This document shows positions 45,631 to 54,676 of a stretch of 64,000 nucleotides of DNA, one piece after another. The stretch lies in the NCBI RefSeq assembly GCF_900128985.1, contig NZ_FQUC01000004.1, forward strand, positions 186,001 through 250,000, read 5' to 3'. Made by a program: the position numbers and the translations under genes. This DNA comes from Indolivaga macrotermitis (GTDB taxonomy: Bacteria; Bacteroidota; Bacteroidia; Bacteroidales; Dysgonomonadaceae). The first letter of the stretch is position 1; each line of letters opens with the position of its first letter. The notes below the pieces were generated by a model. The model saw nothing but the letters and a program-made list of their open reading frames with translations. It made no database searches and was not told where the DNA came from.

Positions 45631-46914
45631 TTAATTGTTTATTTCTCTCTGTTTTTGTTTTCCTTTTTTAATGCTTTCTATCAAAGGCACATCACTAGGA
45701 CAGATATACTCACAGGCAGCGCACTCGATACACAGGCTTAAACTGTATTTTTCGAGTTGTGAATATTTTTCTTTCCGGTAATTTTCTTCAAACTTCATCG
45801 GCATAAGGTGCATCGGACAGACATCCACACAGTATCCGCACGATATACAGTTATTCCGCTTAATCTCTTTCTTCCTGAATAATAAAACCCCCGAAGAGCC
45901 TTTTGTTACGGGAGCAGAGGTATCAACCACATTCTTGCCCATCATTGGTCCCCCCAATACAACAATATCTTCATCGGGAATACCCGATAGGCCCTGCGAT
46001 TGCAATATATGGCTTATAGGAGTACCGATAGCTACTTCCAGATTTCCGATCCGTTTCGATTCTTCGCCCGATATAGTCACAATTCTTTCTGTCAAGGGCT
46101 TACGCTCGGCTACTGCTTTATAAACAGCATATACAGTACCGGCATTACTCACAATAATACCTTCGTCGCGAGGTAAAACCCCACGAGGCAATACTTTACC
46201 TGTGACCGACTTGATCAGTTGCAATTCTCCTCCCTGAGGATATTGGTTGGGTAATACCTTTACCTGAATATGGTTGTATTCTGTTTTTGCCAGAAACGGA
46301 CGGAACACATCCAGTAAATCTTTGTTCTGTTCTTCGATAGAAAGAACTATTCTCGAAGCATTCAATATTTTATTAACAATAGTGATACCCTCGAAAAGTT
46401 GCGAAGTATACTCTTTCATCAGAATATAATCGGCTGTAAGATAAGGTTCGCACTCTGTTCCGTTGATAATAAAAGTATCTATTTTATGTCCTTGTAAAGT
46501 ATATTTAATATGGGTTGGAAATTGAGCACCACCCTCTCCCACTATTCCGGCATCCTTTATAAGAGCAATAATCTGTTCCGGAGTTAAACCCGCTACATCA
46601 TCAGATGGTAATACTAATTCTTCGTATCTGAAATCGTTAGCCAGAACAATCATATCCGTCATCGAGCCTTCAGCCTGAGGATGTTTTCCTATAGATTGTA
46701 TTATTCCCGAAACCGGAGCATGTATATTAGCCGACATAACACCGGCTCCTTGAGCAATTATCTGATATTTTTTCACCTGTTCCCCTATTGCGACAACAGG
46801 CTCGGCAGGCTTTCCTATATGTTGCGATAAAGAAAGATACAAAAGCGGAGCATTGTCTATTTTCTCAATAGACTTCTTCTTTGTATCACGCTTCATCGAA
46901 AAAATATGCATCAT
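45631..46914 (-). CDS. rnfC: RnfC-family iron-sulfur/NADH-binding subunit
   Basis: 427 residues, peripheral at the inner face of the membrane. Landmarks: an N-terminal lipoyl-like part (EPVVAIGEQVKKYQII, SANIHAPVSGII); the FMN/NADH site GIVGEGGAQFPTHIKY and INGTECEPYLTADYILM; and two 4Fe-4S motifs, CISCGYCVDVCP (about 356-367) and CIECAACEYICP (about 395-406). No Ala/Lys-rich C-terminal repeat as in E. coli RnfC. 4 bases upstream of rnfD, 5 bases downstream of the ApbE gene. Confidence 0.92.
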   Translation of the reverse strand: MMHIFSMKRDTKKKSIEKIDNAPLLYLSLSQHIGKPAEPVVAIGEQVKKYQIIAQGAGVMSANIHAPVSGIIQSIGKHPQAEGSMTDMIVLANDFRYEELVLPSDDVAGLTPEQIIALIKDAGIVGEGGAQFPTHIKYTLQGHKIDTFIINGTECEPYLTADYILMKEYTSQLFEGITIVNKILNASRIVLSIEEQNKDLLDVFRPFLAKTEYNHIQVKVLPNQYPQGGELQLIKSVTGKVLPRGVLPRDEGIIVSNAGTVYAVYKAVAERKPLTERIVTISGEESKRIGNLEVAIGTPISHILQSQGLSGIPDEDIVVLGGPMMGKNVVDTSAPVTKGSSGVLLFRKKEIKRNNCISCGYCVDVCPMHLMPMKFEENYRKEKYSQLEKYSLSLCIECAACEYICPSDVPLIESIKKGKQKQREINN

Positions 46915-46919
46915 AATGT

Positions 46920-47837
46920 TTATGCTATTATATTTTTTTCAAATCCTTCGGTAAAGGCTATATTGTTATCCTTATCGACCAAAAACCCCGATACAGGAAA
47001 TTGTTTCGACAATTCTTTCATCTTCTTTATAAATCCATCCACCGATTGATTAAACAATCCGGTAGATATTATATCACCTATCATACATGTTTCGGTTATA
47101 ATTCCGATCTGCTTATTTGTTGACGGATAACCTGTGACAGGACTCAGGATATGACCGTATTTTTGTCCGTCTATCTCAACAAATATCTTATTCTGTGCTG
47201 AAGTTGAATAACAGGCATTTGACAGCTTCAATTTAAATAAATAACCGTCGGACTGTGCATTTTTTACATCTACCGTCCATTCGGGATGTACTTTATTATT
47301 GATTGCCAGAATAGTACTGCCTCCTGCATTGATTATTGCATCGGTTATCTGTTCACGCCTGATCGCTTTAGCGAGTTTATCTACGGCATACGATTTCATA
47401 AATGATCCGGTAACAATCTCCTGTCCTTGTCCAATTTTCACCTGATGATCTTTTATTTCTATCCTTTTGTAATCTATGAGTTGTTTTGCTTGTGCTATTT
47501 CTCCTGAATCGGGTATGCGCCTTTGGTCATCCTTGTAAAATCCCCATAAACGAATCAACGGCATGATGGTTATATCATATTCTCTATCGAATAATTCAGA
47601 AAAATACAAAACCTGTTCTAATATATGTAAGGTCTCGTCATCGACATTTACAAATTCTCCTGCCTGACGGTTTATCTTATCAAAAAAAGAGCCTTCACTA
47701 TAGGAGTTGTAATGTTTGTCTATCTGTTCTAATACTCCATAAAACTCGTCGAATAACCTTTCGTCACTGAACGCAGGTATCTTAACCTTGATATGGGCAT
47801 GGAAAAGTTTTCGTATCTGAGCTTTGTATGCAAGCAT
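46920..47837 (-). CDS. apbE: ApbE-family FAD:protein FMN transferase without signal peptide
   Basis: ApbE attaches FMN to Thr of flavoproteins such as RnfG/RnfD and is normally exported. The family blocks are present: NSYSEGSFFDKINRQAG, ITIMPLIRLWGF, a GSFMKSYAVDKLAKAI version of the DxGGxAKGYAVD motif, INAGGSTILAI, HILSPVTGYPS and GDIISTGLF. The start is ATG 47837, overlapping the upstream stop by one base; GTG 47840 is also possible. No hydrophobic signal is encoded, and the frame is closed 36 bases upstream, so the enzyme appears cytoplasmic. That is unusual for the family. Confidence 0.85.
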   Translation of the reverse strand: MLAYKAQIRKLFHAHIKVKIPAFSDERLFDEFYGVLEQIDKHYNSYSEGSFFDKINRQAGEFVNVDDETLHILEQVLYFSELFDREYDITIMPLIRLWGFYKDDQRRIPDSGEIAQAKQLIDYKRIEIKDHQVKIGQGQEIVTGSFMKSYAVDKLAKAIRREQITDAIINAGGSTILAINNKVHPEWTVDVKNAQSDGYLFKLKLSNACYSTSAQNKIFVEIDGQKYGHILSPVTGYPSTNKQIGIITETCMIGDIISTGLFNQSVDGFIKKMKELSKQFPVSGFLVDKDNNIAFTEGFEKNIIA

Positions 47838-48223
47838 CACTCTGTAGCTGTAGCTTCTTCGGATGAAGCCGGTTCAACTGTTGTTTTGGGTGCTTCTTTT
47901 ACTTCTTCTTTTTTCTCGGCTTTAGAGGTAACCTCAGCTTTTTCTTTCACCTGAACCTTAGGTTGAGCCTGTGTTTTGATTTCTTTCGGTTTTTCGGACG
48001 CAGCTTTTGGCTGTTCGGTTAAAGGCTGTACTTCTTTTACTTCAACAGGCTCCACCTCTTCTGTAATTACAGATTCTTGTACAGCAGATTCTGTTTTCGC
48101 AGGTTCGTCCTTTGTATCTTTATCCTCACCAGCCCCGAAAACAGTATTGATTGCCGCCTTATTACCAAAAACAACTAACACAATACCGAAGAGAAATAAT
48201 ATAACTTTCTTTAGCGTTGTCAT
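47837..48223 (-). CDS. Single-pass membrane protein with K/E/P-rich tail
   Basis: 128 residues. A transmembrane or signal-anchor segment lies at about 6-22 (KVILFLFGIVLVVFGNKAAI). It is followed by about 95 residues made almost only of Glu, Lys, Pro, Ala, Val and Thr, surely disordered. No family is recognised. First gene of the compact operon with ApbE, RnfC, RnfD and the hydrolase; the stop overlaps the ApbE start. Possibly a tether or scaffold for the membrane complex (inference from context). Confidence 0.7.
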   Translation of the reverse strand: MTTLKKVILFLFGIVLVVFGNKAAINTVFGAGEDKDTKDEPAKTESAVQESVITEEVEPVEVKEVQPLTEQPKAASEKPKEIKTQAQPKVQVKEKAEVTSKAEKKEEVKEAPKTTVEPASSEEATATE

Positions 48224-48296
48224 TTCACTTTTATTTATATAAATAGACTATAAAAATACGGATAAAATAGACTTACTTGATTATACGAAATAAAAA

Positions 48297-48328
48297 AAAG
48301 GTCTTATTAATATAAAATAAGACCTTTT
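48297..48328 (-). terminator. Terminator after ydhR-like gene
   Basis: The arms AAAAGGTCTTATT (48297-48309) and AATAAGACCTTTT (48316-48328) are a perfect 13-bp stem. On the minus strand a long T run follows. It separates the yebC-ydhR unit from the Rnf-like operon whose first codon is at 48223. Confidence 0.8.
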
Positions 48329-48411
48329 AAGTTCTCTGACCTTTTTGTCGGTTTTATAAATACAATAGTAATTAAATATACCTATTGTTATTTATAATAA
48401 TTCAGTATAAA

Positions 48412-48711
48412 TCAAAAAGCCTTGTTTACTTTAGACAAGGGTTCGTTTACATTAAAGTATTTACAATCGATATTAGCAGCCCCCATAGCTTCCACCCGTT
48501 TAGAGTGCATTTCCGCATAATTATGGGCAGACTCCATATCCTTAAAAAGATAAATACCACCACTCAGTTCGGTTTCAGGGTTTTCGATCCATATCTTGGA
48601 AATAAACCCCGGCTCATTATTTATACTTTCAGCCAAAGGCCTTGCATTTTCGGTCAAAGCTTCTCCCATCATTTCCGGAGGAAAGCTGAAGTTTATTTGC
48701 AGTAATACCAT
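48412..48711 (-). CDS. YdhR-family putative monooxygenase (dimeric alpha/beta barrel)
   Basis: The 99-residue protein has the family layout MVLLQINFSFPPEMMGEALTENARPLAESINNEPGFISKIWIENPETELSGGIYLFKDMESAHNYAEMH, as in E. coli YdhR. Members are small ferredoxin-like-fold dimers of poorly known function, grouped with antibiotic-biosynthesis monooxygenases. It follows the yebC gene by 35 bases and ends before the terminator at 48297. Confidence 0.85.
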   Translation of the reverse strand: MVLLQINFSFPPEMMGEALTENARPLAESINNEPGFISKIWIENPETELSGGIYLFKDMESAHNYAEMHSKRVEAMGAANIDCKYFNVNEPLSKVNKAF

Positions 48712-48746
48712 AGTCCTTAATTCTTTAGTTAAACAATGTCTGTGTT

Positions 48747-49475
48747 TTATTCGGCTTCAAGAGCCATATTATGGAATACATTCTGTACATCTTCGTCGTC
48801 TTCGAACTTATCAAGAAGTTTATTCAGTAATACACGCTGCTCTTCGGTCACCTCTTTCAGTTCGTGCGGGATACGTTCAAACTCTGCACTATGGATTTCG
48901 AAACCATTTTCTTCCAGATACTTCTGGATATCCGAATATGACTTGAATTCTCCATAAAGTACTATTTCGTTTTCTTCCTCATCGTGATCTATCTCATCTA
49001 CGCCATAATCGATCAGTTCGAGTTCCAATTCATCCAGAGACACTCCTTCTTTTGCTGCAATTTTAAAGACACATTTATGATCGAACAAAAATTCGAGGCT
49101 GCCCGATGTACCCAAAGACCCGTTATGCTTGTTAAAGTAGCTCCGTACATTTGCTACAGTACGTGTAGGGTTGTCCGTCGCCGTTTCCACTACAATAGCG
49201 ATACCGAATGGGCCGTAACCTTCATATACAACTTCCTTATAGTCTGACTCGTCTTTAGAGATAGCCTTTTTGATGGCACGTTCGACATTCTCCTTAGGCA
49301 TATTTTCTTTTTTTGCCTGTTGTTCCAAAACGCGCAAACGTGGGTTCGTATCCGGGTCAGGGCCACCTTCTTTTACGGCAATTGTAATCTGTTTTCCTAG
49401 TTTAGTAAACACACGGGCCATATTACCCCAACGTTTCATTTTCGTTGCTTTGCGGTATTCGAACGCTCTTCCCAT
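48747..49475 (-). CDS. yebC: YebC/PmpR-family regulator
   Basis: 242 residues, standard. MGRAFEYRKATKMKRWGNMARVFTKLGKQITIAVKEGGPDPDTNPRLR opens the family; ENMPKENVERAIKKA, YEGYGPFGIAIVVETATDNPTRTVANVRSYFNKHNGSLG and the acidic C-terminal part follow. YebC proteins were first described as DNA-binding regulators; members also act as translation factors that help ribosomes through proline stretches. Which role dominates here cannot be seen. First gene of a two-gene unit with the YdhR-like gene. Confidence 0.95.
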   Translation of the reverse strand: MGRAFEYRKATKMKRWGNMARVFTKLGKQITIAVKEGGPDPDTNPRLRVLEQQAKKENMPKENVERAIKKAISKDESDYKEVVYEGYGPFGIAIVVETATDNPTRTVANVRSYFNKHNGSLGTSGSLEFLFDHKCVFKIAAKEGVSLDELELELIDYGVDEIDHDEEENEIVLYGEFKSYSDIQKYLEENGFEIHSAEFERIPHELKEVTEEQRVLLNKLLDKFEDDEDVQNVFHNMALEAE

Positions 49476-49731
49476 AATCTCTATGTATAATTTATATTAT
49501 ATTTTTTGTGAATGTAAGTATTTATATAACAAAAAGGCTCTCAAGCTTTTTGGTTAATGAATACAAAAGTACAAAAAAACATAAAGACTAGAAACTATTC
49601 CATTAAATCGAACTCATTAATAATAGTGATTTTTTGCCTCTAATATCATTATTATATGTTATTGACCGTTCTATAAAATTAGAATTCTTTTGCATAGTTT
49701 TTTTTAATATTCAATAATCTAATAAAAAACA

Positions 49732-52089
49732 ATGAAATCAAAATTCGTTTTAATGCTACTGATATTTATTTCAACGGCCTCTTTCGCCGGAAATATCAGA
49801 GGATTAGTAAAAAATAATGCAGGAGACAACCTCGAATATGTTACGATCAGGGTCGAAGGTACAGACCGGGGAACAACGACCAATTCGGAAGGTAGCTTCT
49901 TCCTGAAGAATCTACATCCCGGACAATATACTCTGAGTGTAAACCTCATCAACTTCCAGACAAAAACTTTTCAAATTCATGTAGATAACGAGACTACCGA
50001 TTTGGGAGTTATCACTCTAGAACAATCAAATCAATCTCTGAATGAAGTTGTTGTATCAGCTTCAGCCAACAACTATATAACAAAGTATCCGGCAAACAGC
50101 ATCCGTTTAAATGAACCATTGGTAGAAGTTCCGCAAAACATACAAGTTATCAGCAGTGCGATTATCGCCGACCAACAGATATTAAGTATGAGCGACGGTA
50201 TTATCCGTAACGTCAGCGGAGTATCCCGTCAGGAACACTGGGGCGATCTTTATACACGTGTAAATATGCGAGGCGGACGTGCCGCTGCGTTTCGTGAAGG
50301 AATGAATATTACCTCGACATGGGGTCCTCTGACCGAGGATATGAGTTTTGTTGAGTCTGTTGAGTTTGTAAAAGGACCGGCAGGATTTATGATGTCAAAC
50401 GGAGATCCTACAGGTATATATAATGTGGTGACTAAAAAACCTTCGGGGCAAACCAAGGGGCAAGCGTCACTAACTTTTGGCAGTTATGACTTATATAGAG
50501 CCAGTGTCGACCTCGACGGGAAACTGAATAATTCCGGTAAACTGCTTTACCGCCTTAACCTGATGGGGCAATTGAAAAATTCATTCCGTAAGAATGAATT
50601 CAACAACCGATACAGTATTGCTCCGGTAGTTACTTATATCGTAGATGATAACACAAGAATTACAGCACAATATACATTACAACATGTAGAAATGTCTAAT
50701 GTAGGCTCGTATTACAGTTTTTCTACCAAGGGTTACAAATCATTGCCCCGTAACTTCACCATGTTAGCCTCAGGGATGGAACCAACTAAGATAAATGACC
50801 ACACGGCTATCCTTAATTTGCAGCACAATTTCACTTCCGACTGGAAACTGACTGCACAAGCCGCTTATTTCAATTACAATCAGGTAGGAAGCTCTATGTG
50901 GCTCGATTCTATCAATGAAGCAGGCTACATCAACCGCAGGGCTTCGGTGTGGGATGCCGTGAACGAAATGAAGTTCGGACAGGTATTTGTTAATGGTAAA
51001 TTCAATACCGGTAATGTGAAGCACCGTGTTCTTGCCGGACTCGATATGGGAAATAAGGAATATTGGGCAGACTGGTCACAATCGGCTCTTCTCGACACTA
51101 TCGGCTCATTTAATATCTATAATCCAAATAACGGAAAACCAGCTCTCGGTTATCCAGTATTCGACAGAAGCAAAAGTATCAAAGAGCGTTCGGGAGGTCC
51201 ACAGACAACTCAAACCTATACCTCTATCTATCTGCAAGATGAATTGGGATTTTTTAATGAAATGCTACGACTGACCCTTGCCGGAAGATATACCTATGTC
51301 AAAAGTAACTCTTACGGGACTATTGTAGAGAAACGTCAGTTTACTCCCCGTGTAGGATTGAGCTACTCGTTCGACCCGAATACTTCGGTATATGCTTTAT
51401 ATGATAAAACATTTGTTCCTCAAAACGGTGTCCGCCGCGATGGTAAAGGAATCAAACCCGTCACCGGAAATAATATGGAATTAGGAGCAAAAAAACTATG
51501 GTTTGCTGGAAGGTTTAATACCACACTATCGTTATACCGTATTATCCAAAATAACCTGCTGGCTTCCGACCCCGACAATGCTGCCGGCGAACCATATGTA
51601 GTGGAAGTAGGGCAAACCCGTGACCAAGGAGTAGAATTCGATATGCAAGGTGAGATTGTTAAGGGTTTGACTCTTGTTGCAAACTATGCTTTCAACGAAT
51701 CTGTTGTAACGAAAAGTTCTTCTCAGTACGAAAAAGGAACACGGTTACCGGGCGTCTCTAAACATACGATCAATGCCAACCTGAGATACAAATTCCAATC
51801 GGGTGCACTCAACGGATTCAATATTCAGGCAGGATGTACTTCTATGATCGACCGTTCTTCGTGGTGGGCCGATAACGGAAGTGCCATGATGGAACTGCCT
51901 AATTACTTCCGTGTAGATGCCGGTGCCGGCTGGACTAACGGAGCATTATCTATAAACCTGTTGGTAAATAACGTATTCGATAAATATTTGTATTCGGGAA
52001 CACCTTATACAATAGGTCAAACACCTGCCTATTACTGGCAAACAGAATCTCCTGTTAATTACAAATTTAATGTAACTTACAATTTCTGA
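49732..52089 (+). CDS. TonB-dependent siderophore receptor
   Basis: 785 residues in the outer membrane. Signal peptide MKSKFVLMLLIFISTASFAG; a carboxypeptidase-D-regulatory-like domain (about 20-100, NIRGLVKNNAGDNLEYVTIRVEG). The plug is FhuE/FpvA-like (LVEVPQNIQVISSAIIADQQILSMSDGIIRNVSGVSRQEHWG, VNMRGGRAAAFREGMN, VEFVKGPAGFMMSNGDPTGIYNVVTKKPSG), and then the barrel ending in YKFNVTYNF. The plug type points to hydroxamate or mixed ferric siderophores. It is 51 bases upstream of a PepSY protein, the usual pair for iron release. No clear Fur box was found upstream. Confidence 0.92.
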   Translation: MKSKFVLMLLIFISTASFAGNIRGLVKNNAGDNLEYVTIRVEGTDRGTTTNSEGSFFLKNLHPGQYTLSVNLINFQTKTFQIHVDNETTDLGVITLEQSNQSLNEVVVSASANNYITKYPANSIRLNEPLVEVPQNIQVISSAIIADQQILSMSDGIIRNVSGVSRQEHWGDLYTRVNMRGGRAAAFREGMNITSTWGPLTEDMSFVESVEFVKGPAGFMMSNGDPTGIYNVVTKKPSGQTKGQASLTFGSYDLYRASVDLDGKLNNSGKLLYRLNLMGQLKNSFRKNEFNNRYSIAPVVTYIVDDNTRITAQYTLQHVEMSNVGSYYSFSTKGYKSLPRNFTMLASGMEPTKINDHTAILNLQHNFTSDWKLTAQAAYFNYNQVGSSMWLDSINEAGYINRRASVWDAVNEMKFGQVFVNGKFNTGNVKHRVLAGLDMGNKEYWADWSQSALLDTIGSFNIYNPNNGKPALGYPVFDRSKSIKERSGGPQTTQTYTSIYLQDELGFFNEMLRLTLAGRYTYVKSNSYGTIVEKRQFTPRVGLSYSFDPNTSVYALYDKTFVPQNGVRRDGKGIKPVTGNNMELGAKKLWFAGRFNTTLSLYRIIQNNLLASDPDNAAGEPYVVEVGQTRDQGVEFDMQGEIVKGLTLVANYAFNESVVTKSSSQYEKGTRLPGVSKHTINANLRYKFQSGALNGFNIQAGCTSMIDRSSWWADNGSAMMELPNYFRVDAGAGWTNGALSINLLVNNVFDKYLYSGTPYTIGQTPAYYWQTESPVNYKFNVTYNF

Positions 52090-52140
52090 TTATATTTGCA
52101 AGCCCTATTTTTATAGGATTATATTTTAAATAATTTACAA

Positions 52141-53295
52141 ATGGCAAAACCCTCATTCCGGAAGATAAGCTATTATCTTCATCTATGGCTGGGACTCATA
52201 TCCGGAATTATCATCTTTATTGTTGCAATAACAGGATGTATCTATACTTTTCAGACCGAAATAAGGAATCTACTGCAACCGTACCAGTATGTGGAAGTAC
52301 AGGATAAGCCTTTCCTCTCACCCGCAGAGTTGAAAGAAAAAGCCGAAAAGTACATATATGTAACTCCGGCTGATAGCAGTAATGTTATTTACGGAGTGAC
52401 GTACGGCAAGCAGGATAAAGCAATAATTCTGGCCTATAACCACTATGATAAAGGTTATACAATCATGCTGCTTAACCCTTACACCGGAGACTATATTGCG
52501 CAACAAGCTTTAAAAGACGATTTCTTCCGGGTTATTCTCGCCGGGCACCGTAGCTTATGGCTACCCTATCCTATTGGACATCAAATCGTAGGTTGGTCGG
52601 TTCTGGTATTCGTGATAGTAACTATTACAGGACTTATCCTTTGGATACCTAAAAGATGGAGTAAAAAATCGCTGAAACCGAGATTGACAATAAAACGTAA
52701 CAAAGATTCGTTCCGCTTCGTTTATGATCTGCACAATGTACTTGGTTTCTATGCAGCTTTTATTGCCCTAGCTATTGCCATCACCGGACTGACATGGAGC
52801 TTCAACTGGTTTTCGGAATCGTACTATGCGGTTGTTTCGGCAGGAAATGAATTTAAGGAGTGGAAAGTTGTTCAATCTGATACAACGCTAGTTTCGACCG
52901 ACACAAATCAAAGCGATAGGCTATGGCAGCAAATGGCTAAAGAATATCCTATCGGAAAAGAAGGTACATTTATGTTCGATTTCCCTACTAAGAAAGCAGA
53001 TGCTTTCCGAATCGGATATAACCCGGCGAATGACGATACTTATTATAAAAGGCATTTCAGGTTTTTCGACCAGACTTCGTTAGTAGAACTTGAGGGTGGC
53101 GGAGGTTTATACGGAATGAAGTATGAAGATTCGGCAGCAGGTGACAAGTTCTATCGTATGACCTATGATATACACGTCGGTGCCATAGCCGGATTACCGG
53201 GAAAGATTATTGTATTTTTCACCAGCCTGATTATTGCCAGCTTGCCTGTAACAGGCTTTATTCTTTGGTTGAAAAAACGGAAGAAAAAGAAATAA
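52141..53295 (+). CDS. PepSY-TM protein (putative siderophore-iron reductase)
   Basis: 384 residues, inner membrane. Four transmembrane segments: about 16-36 (LGLISGIIIFIVAITGCIYTF), 148-168, 192-215 (LHNVLGFYAAFIALAIAITGLTW) and 350-375. Conserved His residues sit in YYLHLWLGL, AGHRSLWL, YDLHNVLGF and YDIHVGAI. The PiuB/FoxB-like layout is known for ferric-siderophore reduction or siderophore breakdown next to TonB receptors. Operon partner of the receptor at 49732. Confidence 0.88.
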   Translation: MAKPSFRKISYYLHLWLGLISGIIIFIVAITGCIYTFQTEIRNLLQPYQYVEVQDKPFLSPAELKEKAEKYIYVTPADSSNVIYGVTYGKQDKAIILAYNHYDKGYTIMLLNPYTGDYIAQQALKDDFFRVILAGHRSLWLPYPIGHQIVGWSVLVFVIVTITGLILWIPKRWSKKSLKPRLTIKRNKDSFRFVYDLHNVLGFYAAFIALAIAITGLTWSFNWFSESYYAVVSAGNEFKEWKVVQSDTTLVSTDTNQSDRLWQQMAKEYPIGKEGTFMFDFPTKKADAFRIGYNPANDDTYYKRHFRFFDQTSLVELEGGGGLYGMKYEDSAAGDKFYRMTYDIHVGAIAGLPGKIIVFFTSLIIASLPVTGFILWLKKRKKKK

Positions 53296-53313
53296 CATTC
53301 TTTTTATACAAAA

Positions 53314-53350
53314 AACAGGGATACTCATAATTAAGTATCCCCGTTTTATT
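53314..53350. terminator. Bidirectional terminator between the PepSY gene and pmbA
   Basis: The arms AACAGGGATACT (53314-53325) and AGTATCCCCGTT (53334-53345) pair with one mismatch. TTTTATTTT follows on the plus strand, and an A-rich flank on the other side gives a T run on the minus strand. Confidence 0.65.
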
Positions 53351-54676
53351 TTATAGTCCACTGAAACTTACATTCTCGAATAGTAACGAAGGTATTTGCC
53401 TTGATGAGTTTTTTGATAAAGGATCATTTCCGACCTCTACGAGATTACACCAAAGATCGAGTATATTGCCTGTGATATTCATCTCACTTAAAGGGGTTGA
53501 CAAATTACCGTTTTCTATAAGGAAACCTTCTACTCCAAAAGAAAAATCTCCCGTAGTCGAGTTCGTATTTCCTCCATTGAAACCTGTTACCCAGATGCCA
53601 TTATTCATCACTTTCAATAACTGGTTCCAGTTATTCAATCCATGTTCTATGGTCAGAACAGACGGGGAAGCAATAGTAGGTGACATATTTAACTTCAGGG
53701 AGTTATAAGAATCGATAAAATAGGTATTAAGCACACCTTTGTCAATCAGTACCTGATCGCGGGTAGCTACACCTTCGCCATCGTACCAACGTGAACCAAA
53801 TGTACAAGGCATATGCGGATTGTCTTTTATAGTCAGCTTATCCGATACGATTTTAGATCCTAACTTATCCAAAAGAAATGTATTCTTTTGTTGTAATGCA
53901 CTTCCATACATTGCCGATACCAAAGGAGAGAGTAATCGCGATGAAGCTGTATTATCCAGCAGCATATTATACCTGCCCGATTTAATTTTAGTTTGACCTA
54001 ATTTTTGCAATGCTCTTTCCAAAGCTTTGCGGGCAATTCCTGCTTTCTGTAAGTCATTCCAATAGAGTTTACTGTCATACCAATACGATTCGGGACGTGC
54101 ATCCCCTTCGGTCTTTAATGCAACCTCGGCAGTGAGGCTGAAGACCGAGTCCTGTATCATTCCTTCGAAACCGTTACTGGCAATCATATATTCGGCTCCG
54201 CATCCGTCATCGTAACTACTGACTACAGATACAATACGACTATCGGCATCTTTTATCTCTTCAACGGTAGAACGGGCTAAAGCTAATTTCTGGTCAACTG
54301 TATAATCGTAATACGAATTATCGAACAGATCAAGATTATCCGTTTTTTTCGCTTTATAATAACGGCTTACATCAGGTAAAACCCTGCAAGCATCGGGTGC
54401 AAGAAAGCGGGTCGAAGCGATGCCTTCTTTTATAGAAACATCCAATTCGTCCTTATCTAAACGATTGGTCGAAAATGTTCCATATTTCCCATCTACATAC
54501 AATTCTATATATAACTTGTTTTCGGAACTCTGGTGCAATTTATCCAGTTGTAGGTTGCGGTACTCGAACGAATTATTCATCGACACCGTTAATGATACCC
54601 GGGCTGCCGAACAACCGTTTTTCAAAGCTGTATCCATTGCCCATTGTGCTATATTTTTATGTTCCGGAGTAATCAT
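53351..54676 (-). CDS. pmbA: TldD/PmbA-family protein (PmbA/TldE-type)
   Basis: 441 residues, cytoplasmic. The PmbA-type member of the heteromeric TldD/PmbA protease, without the HExxxH metal motif that the partner has. Landmarks: YVDGKYGTFSTNRLDKDEL, VVSSYDDGCGAEYMIASNGFEG, SSRLLSPLVSAMYG, GSRWYDGEGVATRD, VLIDKGVLNTYFIDSYNSLKL, GFNGGNTNSTTGDFSFGVEGFLIENG. It works with TldD (60446-61882), here about 5.8 kb away on the same strand. Confidence 0.88.
   Translation of the reverse strand: MITPEHKNIAQWAMDTALKNGCSAARVSLTVSMNNSFEYRNLQLDKLHQSSENKLYIELYVDGKYGTFSTNRLDKDELDVSIKEGIASTRFLAPDACRVLPDVSRYYKAKKTDNLDLFDNSYYDYTVDQKLALARSTVEEIKDADSRIVSVVSSYDDGCGAEYMIASNGFEGMIQDSVFSLTAEVALKTEGDARPESYWYDSKLYWNDLQKAGIARKALERALQKLGQTKIKSGRYNMLLDNTASSRLLSPLVSAMYGSALQQKNTFLLDKLGSKIVSDKLTIKDNPHMPCTFGSRWYDGEGVATRDQVLIDKGVLNTYFIDSYNSLKLNMSPTIASPSVLTIEHGLNNWNQLLKVMNNGIWVTGFNGGNTNSTTGDFSFGVEGFLIENGNLSTPLSEMNITGNILDLWCNLVEVGNDPLSKNSSRQIPSLLFENVSFSGL

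Noticed and set aside
49476-49731. Fur box before the siderophore receptor
   Set aside because: AT-rich words such as TAATATCATTATTATA have weak likeness to a Fur box but no convincing inverted repeat; not reported as a site.
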